Positions 9,868 through 21,747 of a stretch of DNA of 64,000 bases are shown one piece after another. Position 1 is the stretch's first letter, and each line of letters starts with the position of its first letter. A program made the translations under genes and the position numbers. The stretch comes from Pontederia crassipes. Its lineage: Eukaryota > Streptophyta > Magnoliopsida > Commelinales > Pontederiaceae. The stretch lies in contig CM060198.1 of NCBI GenBank assembly GCA_030549335.1, positions 45,845,353-45,909,352 on the forward strand, given 5' to 3'. Below the pieces are notes generated by a model that saw nothing but the letters and a program-made list of their open reading frames with translations, had not been told where the DNA came from and did not search any database.

Positions 9868-12285
9868 TTGATTATAAAGCTAAAATATTTTTTATTGTGC
9901 ATTGGATTCAATGAATTTAATCAAATTTCTAGTTGTGAAAGTGCACATGAGATTTGGAAGAAACTTATCACTACCTATGAAGGAACGGATAAAGTTAAAG
10001 AATTTAGATTAAATATTTTAAATAATCAATATGACTCCTTCAAAATGCTAGAAAATGAAACCATTAATGATATGGTTGTTCAGTTTAATGATATTGTAAA
10101 TGGCTTAGCTTCTTTGGGCGAGCCAAGAACTAACCCCCAAAAAGTATAAAAATTTCTCAGGTCTTTCTCCTCCAAATGGCATACAAAGAGGACCGTGATT
10201 GAATAAAAAGATTTGAACAAGTTGGATTTTGATAATCTTATTGGTTCACTTCTAACCTAGATATCACAATCCAAGAAGATGAAGAAAAAAATCCTAAAAA
10301 GAAAACATTAGCGTTGAAAGCAAACGAAAAGAAAAAAAACTCAAGTGAAGAGGAAGTGGACGAAAAGAGACTCGCACACTACACAAGAAAACTAGATAAG
10401 TATCTCAAGTTGGTGAAAAAAAAAGAGAAAAATGAGAAGACAATCAGAAGATCATACAAACATCACAAAAAAGAGACATCTCAGAGAGGGAAAAAGAAAA
10501 AAATATGAAGAATCAAGTGAAACAAGTGACTCATCAAACTCTTCTAGTGAGGAAGCATACGGGTAAATTACACGAATTGTCCCCCAACTTTGAGTCGATT
10601 TCCAATTGGTCCCTCAACTTCAATTTGTAATCAGAACGTCCATCATCTTTTATTTTCTTGCACGATTACTCCTCTTGACTGATGATAGTGAGTTTTTTGG
10701 TTGCCTTGCATACGTGGTTGACACGTGAGCTATTTCTTTCTCATCCACGTCATTTAACGCTCCACACCAGGTAAATTACACGGATCATCCTCGAACTTTG
10801 AGTCAATTTCTAAACAGTCCCCCAACTTTGATATTATTGCATGATTCATCCACTTGACTGGTAAGAGACAGTCTCCCGATTATCTTATAACGTGGCATAA
10901 TAAAATATAATAAAAAATTTTAACTAGCTGACATCAGACAATAAAAAATATTATAAAAATTTTATAACACGAACGAGTTGATAGAGGAGGGGTGTCGCCC
11001 CCCACCCCCTCTCCAAGCTCGCCAAAGGGCGAGCTGGCATAGGCGGCGACGCCCCCCTCTCCAAGCTCGCCCATTGGCGAGCTGGCATAGGGGGCGTCGG
11101 CACCCCTCTCCAATTTCTCTCACCGGCGAGCTTCGCACAAGGGGCGCTAACGCCTCCTCGCGAGTTCGTCGATGCTAGCTCCTATCATTTTTATTTTTTA
11201 TAGTCTTTCAACTTTAAATCGTTTAAGGTCGCCGACGAGCTCGCGAAGGAGCGTTAGCGCCCCTTGTGCGAAGCTCGCCAGTGGGCGAGCTTGGAGAGGA
11301 GGGTCGGCGCCCCGTGTGCCAACTCGCCAAAGGGCGAGCTTGGAGAGGGGGGCCGACACCCCCCTCTGTCAACTCATTCACGTCCTTAAATTTTTATAAT
11401 ATTTTTTATTGTGTGATGTCAGATAGTTAAAATTTTTTAATTAGGAGACTATCTCTTACCGGTCAAGTGGATGAATCATGCAATAATTACCTGATTTGAA
11501 GCATTAAATGACGTGGATGAGAGAGAAATGACTCACGTGTCGTCCATGTATGCAAGGCAACCGAAAATCCACTATCACCGGTAAGAAGACTAATCGTGCA
11601 ATAAAATAAAAGAAGATGGACGTTCTAGTTACAAATTGAAGTTGGGGTACCAATTGAAAATTGACTCAAAGTTGGGGGACCATTCATGTATTTTATCCGA
11701 AAGCATACATATGCTTAATGGTACACAATGATGAGATAATTTCTAACGCTTCAAATTCAAATAATGACTCATCAAACTTTTCCGAAGAAGACCTTTCTTT
11801 CGATGTGAATAAAGAACTTTCTTCTCTTATAAAAAGATATTTTTCACTTAAAGAGAAAAATAAAAAATTACTACATGAGTTTAAAAATTAAAAGAAGAAA
11901 ATTATATATATTTTGTGGAAAATGAAAATATGAAAAATGAAATCGATTCCTTGGAAATTACAAATGCATGTGAAATTGTATAGCATATTCTTTAGAAAAA
12001 GTAAAGAAGAAAAATGCCTCTTTGAAAAATATACAAAATAAAGTTATTTCTCATGTAACGAAAAATAATCTTAGGAAATACTTTGGACATAAAAACTATT
12101 ATTGAAAATCTAATCATTCTTAAGATAAAAATACACATATTATATGGTTTACATGTGAATTTTATGATCATTGCGCATATCAATGCAAAACAAGAATATC
12201 ATCACAACATGAAATGATATGAGTTCCAAAAGGAACCTTGACTAACAAAATAAGATCCAAAGAAGTTTGGGTACCAAAGGGTTAA
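9868..12285 (+). pseudogene. Copia gag remnant (UBN2-type), disrupted
   Basis: The first open part (9868-10149) resembles the plant copia gag domain (UBN2): SAHEIWKKLITTYEGTDKV near residues 25-43 and the NDIVNGLASLGEP block near 75-87. It continues after stops as GSLLT (about 10240-10256) and a Lys-rich section (10314-10508). At 10561 a Mutator-like element interrupts it, and gag resumes at about 11709 with CLMVHNDEI and an acidic SEEDLSF section. A degenerate zinc-knuckle-like CEFYDHCAYQC lies near 12150, and a KEVWVPKG motif, typical of the gag end just before protease in SIRE-like elements, near 12265. The N-terminus is missing and several frames are broken, so no product is expected. Confidence 0.7.
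10561..11699. mobile_element. Mutator-like foldback/MITE-type element
   Basis: The long terminal inverted repeats start GGGTAAATTACACGAATTG on the left and CGGATAAAATACATGAATGG on the right (minus strand), with shared GTCCCCCAACTTTGAGTC. The flanking 9-mers gaagcatac (10552-10560) and aaagcatac (11700-11708) form a 9-bp target duplication with one difference, as expected of Mutator-type transposition. The arms extend nearly to the centre (about 11190), so the whole element is a foldback. The inner arms are GC-rich, with repeated gccaaagggcgagc and cttggagagg blocks. A second copy of the terminal motif at 10771 (gtaaattacacggatcatcc) shows duplication within the left arm. There is no transposase. 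Confidence 0.8.
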
Positions 12286-12987
12286 ATAATTGTTTGTCAT
12301 GTGTTCCTCACATGTAAATACAAGTGGAATTGAAAATGAAACATTTACTTTTTTATTTCACTCAAAATTTCAAAATCACTATTTCTTTGAAAAAAAAAGA
12401 GAAACATACAAAATAGAAAAAGGAAAATGATCATAGTGATAGGGGAGCATATTCCAATGCTATTTTGACATATCATTGATATCATTTTTGTATCAAAGTT
12501 TTATGCAATATTTTAATTGTTAATACAATTTTTTGAGACTTGTCATTTTCATAACCTCTAGATCAATTTGGTTCCATTTTGCTATTATAAAATAGCCATA
12601 AATTTAGGGGTAGTTTTTTTTTGCATATTTTATAATCCTTTATGATGTAATACTTTATATGTTTATTATATGACAAAAGAGGAGAATAAATTTTTTAAAG
12701 ACAACATGATTAAGGGGGAGTTACATATGGTTTCTTATGTCCCTCATGTGTAGACTACTTTTTGATGAAACAAAAGGGGGATAAAAATAGAAGAAATATG
12801 ATTTGAATATAACTTTATATGAAAAGTACCTTACAATTGGCAATTATGTGCTTATCAATCATTGTAAGGAAAGCTGAGATTTAGGGGGAGTAAAATTGAT
12901 TTTACAAGAATTTACAATTTTTTTATTTTTTCACAAACTATATATTTTTCATATTTCTTGATTTGTCTTCATAAAAAAGGGGGAGAT
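12286..12987 (+). other. Copia 3' internal region with repeated polypurine tracts
   Basis: There is no coding frame. G-rich purine tracts recur at about 12443 (aggggagc), 12713 (aagggggag), 12775 (aaagggggat), 12884 (agggggag) and 12976 (aaaagggggagat). The last directly abuts the 3' LTR and is the functional polypurine tract. Confidence 0.7.
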
Positions 12988-13847
12988 TGTTGGAGCACAG
13001 GTTTAATGCCCTATAAAATTATATTTTGATGATACAAACCTTGAAATATTAAAATATATGCTGAAAAAGTTTAAATAAAAATGGACAATTTTATGCACTA
13101 AAATTTACTTAAATAATTAACTATGGTCTAATTAGATTTTGTATGAATAATGAATATCAAACTTGTAGATCATCCTAATAGATATCCATAGAATCCAAGA
13201 TTATCTCATTTGGATAACTATGCAAAATATTATGCTCAAAATATTGCAAGGTGATCAACCTGTCGGTTAAAATAATAAAGGTCGATCGAGACTATACCAG
13301 TCGACCGAATACCAGTCGATCAGTCAATACATGAGTTGCCTAGTTCTATGTCGAGACTTCACCAGTCGACACACCAGTTGATCGATCAGCTCAACGGACA
13401 AAAATCAAAATATCGAGACTATATCGATCGACATACCAGTCGATAGTTCGATCGACCGATCAAGGGCTAACACTGAAGAAATCATGCAACGGTCATATAG
13501 ACTGATGAATGGTCCTCTGCTTATATGAACAATAATGGCTAGTTTTGAATGAGAAAATTGTGAAAAAATTTTTGAACGAATTTTTCACATGCTGAAGTCT
13601 ATAAAAGGAGTGTCAAAGTCTAAAGCAAAGGCATCCATCCAAACATTGAAGAAAAACTTCAAGTTATCAAAAGAAGATCCTTCTCTTAAAGTTATCATTT
13701 TAGTTTCTCTTCTTTCTCTCTTCTCTTTTTGTGAGCATAATATTGTAAAAGAGAGAAACAATTGTTCAGAAAAATTGAGAAAGCTTCTGTGTAAAAGAGG
13801 TTCCATATCTTACTTCTTAAACGAGAGAAAAGATAAGCTTCATAGGA
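12988..13847 (+). repeat. 3' LTR of the copia element, right part lost
   Basis: It starts TGTTGGAGCACAGG and matches 5479-6285, including the GTCGAC-type cluster (13250-13510) and the TATA box (tctataaaagg, about 13599-13609). It stops after cttcatagga, where the match passes directly into an internal point of the gypsy LTR. The last 300 bases or so of the copia LTR are missing. Confidence 0.8.
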
Positions 13848-14228
13848 TCTGGTCCCCGTGAGTTCCGCTAGGAGGTCGTCGTGGATCGACGAGGCATGAT
13901 CGTGCGTCGAATCATCTCACCTGTCATCCCTGCTCTGCTTCGCCGCTCGTATGTCCGCTCGATCGTTGAAGAAGAAGAGGAGGACGGGATGGTGGCCGGC
14001 GAAGTATCCAAGGGGGTGCGAGGGCACCCCCTTCTCGCCCTTTTATAGCATCTGTCGGCCAGAGGGCCGACCGATCGTGGGGCACGATCAAGGGAGGGAT
14101 TCCTCCCCTGGTCGGCCGTTTGCTCTTTCTCCCTTTCCTTTTTTTTTTAATTCGATTTGAATTCTTATTAATGCATTAATTCCGATTGATTTTCCAATAA
14201 CTGCCTTATGAAGATTGCAGACGTTACA
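13848..14228 (-). repeat. 3' LTR remnant of gypsy element 1
   Basis: It matches 25790-26149 from tctggtccccgtgag to gcagacgttaca, with a few small indels (the right copy lacks about 20 bases near 26017). On the minus strand it begins TGTAACGTCTGC and carries a TATA box (CTATAAAAGG, about 14038-14048). The rest of the LTR, about 1.7 kb, has been lost at the junction with the copia LTR. Confidence 0.85.
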
Positions 14229-14245
14229 TTATTACCCCCTTAAAA
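14229..14245 (-). other. Polypurine tract of gypsy element 1
   Basis: On the minus strand tttaagggggtaataa directly precedes the LTR start TGTAACG. It follows the conserved aaattcgtggatgatttt block usual in Tekay/Del elements. Confidence 0.8.
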
Positions 14246-14273
14246 GAAAATCATCCACGAATTTGGATAAGAG

Positions 14274-17200
14274 TTAGAACTTACCGAATAATTCAAGAAA
14301 CTTCTCTTGCATTTCTGATTCTACTTTCCACGTGGCCTCTTTTCCCTGATGATGCTTCCATGCCACTTTAACCAGTGATACTCTCTTCTTTCCTTGTTGG
14401 TGTTCTTGATATTCTAATATTTTCGTGGGTTGTTCCTTGTATGTCAGATCCTCCTTGAGGTTTGGTTTCTCAATTTGGATCACATTGGCATAGTCGTGCT
14501 TATACTTTCGGAGTAGGGAGACGTGGAAGACATTGTGTACCCTGGCATACGCCGGAGGTAGCGCTAACCTGCATGTTGAGCCCTCAACCATATCTAAAAT
14601 CTCAAATGGGCCTACATACCTTGGACTCAATTTTCCACGCTTACTAAAACGCATCACTCCTTTGGTGGGCGAGACCTTAAGCAGAACTTGATCTCCTGCC
14701 TTGAACGTGTGTTCTCGGCGTTTCTTGTCTACATATGCCTTCTGACGATCTTGAGCAGATTTCATCATCTTCTTTATGAGTTCAACCCTGTTTGTATACT
14801 CTTGGGTCTGCTTCTGTAGTTCAGCACTCAAGATCTTTCTTTCAACCACTTCGCCCCAACATACCAGGGAGCGACATGGTCGACCATATAGTGCTTCAAA
14901 AGGGAACATCTCTATGCTAACATGGAAGCTGTTGTTGTAGGAGGACTCTATAAGAGGTAGGTGCTTGTCCCAGTTGCCATGCCAGTCAAGTGCACATGCT
15001 CTAAGCATGTCCTCCAGTGTCTGGATCGTACTCTCTGATTGTCCATTTGTTTGGGGGTGGAAGGCTGTACTGTAGCGAAGCCTAGTCCCAAAAGCATTCT
15101 GGAGGCTCTTCCAAAATCTTGACATGAATCTGGGATCTCTATCAAACACGATGGTTGATGGGATCTCATGAAGTCTAACAATCTCCTGCACATATAGATC
15201 CATTAGACTTTCAAAAGATTGTTTTACCTTGATGGGTAGGAAGTGAACCAATTTAGTGAGTCGATCCACTACTACCCAGATGGCATCATGCCCCTTCTAA
15301 GTACAGGGTAAACCCGTGATGAATTCCATTGATATCTCTTCCCACTTCCACTATGGGATGCCCAGACTCTTCAAGGTCCCTTGAGATTTCTGGTGTTCCA
15401 TCTTGACCTGTTGGCAGACGATACATCTTGAGACGGATTCTGCAATCTCTTTCTTCATATCTAGCCATTAGAAACTCCTATGTAGATCTTTATACATCTT
15501 TGTGCTCCCTGGATAGATTGCAATTTCAGAATTGTGGCGCTCGTCTAGGACTTCTCTTTGCAATTTCGGATTGTTCGGTACCCATAGACGATCATGGTAC
15601 CTGATGCCACCATCTGAAGAGACATTAAAGTTTGTCGTTTCGAGACTGATCTTTATCATCATAGTCTGATAGTCTGGGTCCTCAATATGTGCTTCAATGA
15701 TCCTTCCTATGATGTCTGGTACTATACATTGCATCATCATCAATGACCCGTCGTGTCTTACCCTTGGTGTCCACTAGAAAAGTTCTTCCATCATTTCGAA
15801 TTGTCGAAGGCGCATGAAGATGACAGATCCTTCCCACTTTCGACTAAGTGCATCTGCTATAGAATTTGCTTTACCTGGATGGTAGTTGATAGTGAACTGA
15901 TAATCCTTTAAGAACTCCATCCATCGTCTTTGGCGCATATTTAGATCCTTCTATATGAAGACGTACTTCAAACTCTTGTGGTCAGTGTAAACCACAAATT
16001 CTTCTCCATACAAATAATGACGCCAAAGCTTGAGGCAAACATTACAATTCGAGGTCGGGAGTTGGATAATTGACCTCATGTTTCTTTAGCTGTCTGGATG
16101 CGTATGCCACTACTTTTCCATGTTGCATCAATACACACCCCAATCCTGTACCAGTAGCATCACTGTAAACTACGTAACCACCGTTGCTCGATGGTAACGT
16201 CAAGATTGGTGCTGAAGTTAGTCTCTTCTTTAACTCTTTAAAGCTTTCTTCACACTTGGGCGACCATATAAACTTTTCTCCTTTTCTTGTAAACTTGGTC
16301 AGTGGTAATTGCATGAATCATCTATAGTATCCTACCAGACCAAGGAAGCTCCTGATTTCGGAGACATTCTTTGGTTGAACCCAGTTGGATACTGCTTCTA
16401 CCTTCGCCGGATCCACTGCAATTTCATCTTTGGAGACGATGTGGCTAAGAAACATCATCTTCTCTAACCAAAATTCGCATTTGAAAAACTTTGCATATAA
16501 TTTCTTTGCTCGCAAAGTTTTCAATACTATCCTCAGGTGATCTCTGTGTTGCTCCTTGCTTGGCGAATAGATGAGAATGTCCTCGACGAAGACAATTACG
16601 AACTTATCCAGATGTTCATGGAAAGTTCGATTCATGAGATCCATGAATGCTGCCGGGGCATTTGTTAACCCAAACGGCATTACTAGGAATTCGTAATGTC
16701 CATACCGTGATCTGAATGCTGTCTTTGAGATGTCTTCTTCTGTTACCCTTAGTTGGTGATAACTGCTCCTCAGATTTATCTTGGAGAACACCTTTGCTTT
16801 GGATAACTGATCAAATAAGTCGTCGATGCGAGGTAGCGGATACTTGTTCTTCACTGTGACTTTGTTCAACATTCTGTAATCGATACAAAGTCTCAATGAG
16901 CCGTCCTTCTTCTTGACGAAAAGGACAGGCGCACCCCATGGTGAGACACTAGGCCTGATGAAGCCTTTGTCCAGGAGCTCTTGAATCTGGTTCTTTAATT
17001 CCTTCATCTCTGTTGGGGTCATGTGGTATGAAGCTTTGGAGATCAGTGCTGTACCGGGTGCCACTTCAATATGAAAGTCTATCTCCCTTCTCGACGGTAG
17101 ATCACTAACGTCATTAGAAAATACATCAGGAAATTCCTTCACAACCTTTATGTCTTGAGGGGTCTTGGCAGGCTCTGTTATCTTGGTAACGCTTGTCAGA

Positions 17201-17384
17201 TAACCTCTGCACCCCTTTTGGAGTAGTTTATGTGCCTTTATGGCAGATACTATGATTTTTTGTTCTTTCTGTGCAATGCCTCTTACAATGACTTTGTCCG
17301 TACTCTGTGTACCTACAACCACCTTCTTTTGCTTGCACAATATAGAAGCATCATGTGAGGTTAGTCAATGAATGCCCAAAATGA
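14274..17384 (-). pseudogene. Gypsy pol: reverse transcriptase, RNase H, integrase, chromodomain-like tail (decayed)
   Basis: Order on the minus strand. Reverse transcriptase (16318-17340): [20 protein letters not shown], then the active-site motif reads FVEDILIYS instead of FVDD (about 16570-16590). RNase H (about 15800-16314): [13 protein letters not shown] and [11 protein letters not shown]. Integrase zinc-finger region (15468-15743). Integrase core (14274-15300): DRLTK, FDRDPRF and NGQSE supply the D,D,E residues. The C-terminal part ends in a chromodomain-like segment ([20 protein letters not shown]). Upstream of 17340 the frame continues as a degenerate [12 protein letters not shown] block up to the nested LTR. 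Several in-frame stops and frameshifts break it into at least five pieces, and the Asp-to-Glu change in the active site would also impair polymerisation. Confidence 0.85.
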
Positions 17385-20013
17385 TATAATAATATCTCAT
17401 AGAGATAATTGTAATATCTCGAGTTAAATATTTCTTTAACTAATTCAATTTAATGGTGGTTTTTTAAAAATAAATTGCTAATGAGCTCTAGTGGAAAATT
17501 TACTAAAATATTATATCATCGAGTTGAATTTAATATTATTGAATTAATATAAAGCTAGCATTAATACGCTTAATTGTTAATTAGACTAATTAATTAATTA
17601 GTTGTGTAAAGTATTGATGCTATTTATATATGTATTAATCTCATCTTCTTGTAATAAAACATATAGAAATGATTTGAAGTTATGACCATTTTAATTAACT
17701 TATTACCATCCATTTATGTAAAATAATACCTTAGTCATGCTAAATTTGATTATTCAATCAATTTGAATTAACTTCTCTATAATAGTTAAGCAAACCATCT
17801 CCTAATTATGCTAATTAAATAAGTGGCTAGTATCTACCAATTTTGTCATCCTCGCAAGGTAAATCTCATTAATTAGCGTAATTAGGCAAATTAATTAATT
17901 GGATTTGAGATGACAGCATACCGACTTACCATAAAAAGAATAAAAAAACAAAAACAAAAGAAGAACATTCGGTAGCATGACAACTCACCTCAGAAATAAG
18001 TAAGATTAAATTGTGAGCTGCCACATCACTCATGCAAAAGGAAGATATAGTAAACATATGGAATTGCCGAGTTACCTGCGTGATTACCGACTTACCTTAC
18101 TTGACTAAAAAAAAAGGAAAGTTTATTTCCTTTTGTGTGGCCAGCCAGAAGAATATATAAAAAAAAGAAGGTTAAAAAGAAAAAGAGCCATATGTTCCGA
18201 AGCTGTCCGAGCCAAAGAGGAAAATGAAAGACAACAGGGCACCAACAATAAAAAGGAAAGAAATTGAAATTTTATAAGGTATGTATGAATGATTTTGGAT
18301 CATTAATTTCCCCGATTTTATGGAGTTTAAACATCTGAAAACTAAATGTAAATTCATGCATATCATATTGATTGAATTAATAAGAAAATTTGACCAATGA
18401 CTTGGGGATATGAAAAATCAAAATTAGCAAAGCAAATCTCATATTCTAAGTTTAATAGCCGAATGTTCAAATTATTGGTAAAATATCTTATCATAATTGT
18501 AAAATTATTGAACCAGTAGAGAATGATCATTTAGATGTCTGATTTTCGTAGGAAAGAAAGTTATTATGAAATTATGTGTATTTGAAATACTATATACTAA
18601 TTAGGTAGTACATGCCTTAGTTGTCCGACAGAATTATCAAACTTGGATTTCAAATTGTGCTATAAATCATATGCTCATAAATAAGATATGAATTTTATGG
18701 GTAGAATCTTGTATTAACTAGGTTTCCAATCCAATTTGTACCACCTTAAAAAAAATGTTAGTGCAAGAAAGTTACGAGGGTGTATAAGTGACACTCCTCA
18801 AGTTTTAGAGGTATTAATAAAATAATGAAATGTTTGTGATCACAGAAATTTCTGTAGATAAATTATGATCAGTAAAAGTCTAGAATTAATATATGTTGCA
18901 TTTCGTATAGTCTTATTTTGCTGATCTTTGGAATCAGATCTATTGGATATCGGTAGAGAAAGATATGTGTTCATTTGTAAGGTTCTATCATTTTGTCTAT
19001 TGAAACTCTTATCGGAATTTATAAATTAGATATTAAATCAAAATTATTATATAAATGTTTGATACTTTAGAGTCACAGGATACTAATATTAGACTTTATT
19101 TTCAAGTGGAATCATTTGAAAATGATATTTCAATAGGAAGTAATAAAGACCTAACCAAGCACTCTTAGTTTGTCAAAGGAAATTTAGAGCAGATTATTTA
19201 AGTGCTTGTGAAATTTATTATGACCAATCCAGATAGACATAAATTTAAAGAAAAAATGTGTGTTATATCATAGGATGTCTAGTTTTATGAAAAATTCAAA
19301 GCACCGTAAAATAATTTGTTTCCTATTTTATATAGATAATAAAATTTAGTCTCCTAGTATGTCAACACACACATATTAATATGAAATTTGGGTTGATCGT
19401 TGATTTTCATGAGAACCAAACACAATGAACTAAAATTTGAAACTTTTAGAGATTAAGGCTTTTGTAATATGGAGCTAAGAAAAACTATAATCATTTGATT
19501 CCCTTATTTATATTAAGAGATATGAATCTATATTGTAGGGTATTCAATCTGCTATGGTACGATATGAACTCTTATGATTAATCAATTAATTAAGTTGTAG
19601 GGTTGAAGGCATGAGTAATATATAACATTAGTCATTGTTGCATTTTTGTGACATATTGGTGCTCAGATCATAGAATTAATACGAATACATATTATTGACA
19701 TAGGATTAGAAGAATAACAAGGAAAAGAAAATGGAAAAGTCCTTCGATATTGTCATAAGAGGTAAGTTGATTTCTCCTACTCTATGTTTTCACCTCTTTT
19801 GAATTCGGTGTGACATCAATTATTATATGTATTGATTATATTTTGAAATTCTATGAATTGATTTCAAGAAATGCAGTTATGGAAAGTACATGTGATATCA
19901 TCTGAATGGATTGCGATGAGTATTGGATTTGATTCATCTTCTTATATTCAGGAGATGTTTGTTATATGATGAATCATGCATCGACATCCATTTGCATTTG
20001 CATATATGATGGT

Positions 20014-20215
20014 TGGAGCTAAGTGCCATGCGGAGCTAAGTGTCACATCGTGAGTAGTCGCGATGTGGGCCACCTCTAGAATTCGTAGGGGCCACCTCTA
20101 GAATCCATCTATCGCTATATGATTATTCCCCAAAAGGGATGAGGTAGAATGGAGATAAGTGCTACATCGTCGATCACGATGGGAGCCACCTCTAGAATTC
20201 ACCTATCGTCCACTG
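20014..20215 (+). repeat. Tandem-unit array of solo LTR copy 2
   Basis: The units ggagctaagtgccatg (20014), ggagctaagtgtcacatcg (20032) and ggagataagtgctacatcg (20151), each with a ccacctctagaa/g block, correspond to the array at 8682-9000. The first unit here is reduced to about 18 bases. Confidence 0.75.
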
Positions 20216-20769
20216 GCCAGTTGGTGATCCGTGCATTCATATGAGAGTGTTGCATTTGCATACATCTATTTGATATGATTTGAGTGATATTGATTGCAAT
20301 TGAAGTGTAATGATTTTTATTAGGAAATTGTATATATTATTTTCAAATATATGGAAACGTTATTTATGATATTATAATTTTTTTTCATATATTTTCACAT
20401 CCCTCCAAATTTATTAGATGGTAACACATAGCTTATGAGTTATCAACTTATTGAGCTATTTTTGCTCATAATGTTGTTTCTAATATTTTTTAGATAATTC
20501 TTGGTAATCATGCGAGGTTATAGTATTTGAAAGGTTCATGGTAAAATGAGAAGATTTGAGTCCCTCGTATCCTTCTATTAGGATGTCGAGAGGTTGGGTT
20601 ATGCGTAATGCATATGTAATATTTTATATGTTGTAATAAGGCAAAATCATTTATAAAATGTAAAACTTAAGGATTATTGGTTTGCTCTGAAGGATCATCA
20701 TAAATTGTGTAGTTTATTTTATGATATTTCATTCTTATGTATGTTATAAAACTGAAATAACATTAAAAA

Positions 20770-21655
20770 AAGTGTAGTCATCTGCGCCGGTGCGCGGCAA
20801 AGGAACTTTCTCAATTTAATTAGTAGTCACAGACAGAATGCCAAGATGCGAGACTTCTCATTCAGAGAGAATCCCAGCTATGAAACTGATCATCGAGATG
20901 CCGACGCACTCACATCCAACTACAACAATTGGGACGGGACCAATCATGTTGATTTCCTATCCGACCCAGCGAAAACAAGTTTTTGTCACATCCATTCCCT
21001 CATTCATTCTATTCCACGGAAAGGAAGTCCTCGTTCATGCCCTCGTTGGGACCCAAATAATCTCAATCATTAAAGTATCCCATCTTTTGACCGCCCTACC
21101 CTATAAAAAAGGGCTTTCTTTTGCATTTGAGTGTGTAAATCACTATAGATCATTTTTGTGTCCAGTGGATGATACAGACTCTGAAACCGCAGCCACAGCC
21201 TCAATATCAGTATCCCGATCAGCATCTAAAGCATCAGGGCGCCCGGAAGAAAAAGGACATAAAAAACTCGGTCGATCTTGAAGCCCTTAAAATAAGAAGA
21301 TTGCGAACTGTTCGGCAGATTCCCACGCGTTACGCACCCGTTCGTTCACGCAGCTATAAGACACCTTGAGAGGGGGACTAGAGCACCCAGGCTCTTAAGG
21401 AGAAACCGATGGAACATAGTAGTCAATTTCTCTCTCCCGATCCGCTCGACAGATTAATTGAAAAGGTGGGATTCCCGATGACCGAAGAAAGGCAGAGGAA
21501 CTAAGAGATGGAGGGATGGGGATATTGAAAGTCCAGGATTCCTACTTCTTGGAATGCTAAACACAGCGATTTACTTCGCTAGCAAAACAAGTAAGAGAGG
21601 CGCTTTCGAGCGCTTGGAATTGAGTGCTTTGATTGGTCGGTCCCTTCGCATACAT
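20770..21655. other. Candidate organelle-derived (mitochondrial-like) insert
   Basis: The segment is close to balanced in GC, against roughly 30% GC on both sides, and is absent from the other LTR copy at the corresponding point (about 9575-9600). Its texture (ccgttcgttcacgcagc, gcgctttcgagcgcttgg, ggactagagcacccagg) resembles non-coding plant mitochondrial DNA. Open frames of up to 147 codons occur in several overlapping frames but look like by-products of the GC content. I recognise no mitochondrial gene, so organelle origin is an inference from composition and style. Confidence 0.45.
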
Positions 21656-21747
21656 CACGTTTTTGCATTTCTTCATAATTTTATTTTATCGTCCGTAATG
21701 AATTGTGAACTCCGGTTTAACTTGTGGGTTAAATCGGGGTCGTGAAA

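Larger units (their letters stand above)
5479..13847 (+). mobile_element. SIRE/Maximus-like Ty1/copia element, pol-less
   Basis: The element has a 5' LTR (5479-9689, interrupted), an iMet-type primer site (9692-9703), decayed gag, a purine-rich 3' region and a 3' LTR (12988-13847) cut short at its right end. Both LTRs start TGTTGGAGCA and share long blocks, for example ttatattttgatgatacaaacc. No protease, integrase or reverse transcriptase frame is recognisable between gag and the 3' LTR, so this copy depended on other elements or lost pol by deletion. Two other elements are nested in it. The SIRE/Maximus assignment rests on the PPT-LTR junction style (gggggagattgttggagc) and on the gag tail; it is likely but not certain. 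Confidence 0.75.
17410..21747 (+). mobile_element. Solo LTR, Tekay/Del-like family (copy 2), with organelle-like insert
   Basis: It begins TGTAATATCTCGAGTTAAAT and ends AAATCGGGGTCGTGAAA, with the 5-bp direct repeat ataat on both sides (17405-17409 and 21748-21752). It splits the gypsy host between protease and reverse transcriptase. It is colinear with 6616-9658 over most of its length: compare 19190-19750 with 7850-8400, 19757-19990 with 8400-8650, and 20400-20470 with 9165-9235. Near 20770-21655 it carries about 0.9 kb that copy 1 lacks. Without that insert it is about 3.45 kb. Confidence 0.75.

Noticed and set aside
13951..14160. 69-codon frame and its counterpart at 25882 as a conserved small protein
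   Set aside because: They are within the gypsy LTR, and small indels between the two copies break the frame correspondence.
20838..21369. 147-codon and overlapping frames as a nuclear gene
   Set aside because: Three overlapping frames are equally open in a GC-balanced insert; no domain or splice context is recognised. Better explained as organelle-like non-coding DNA.
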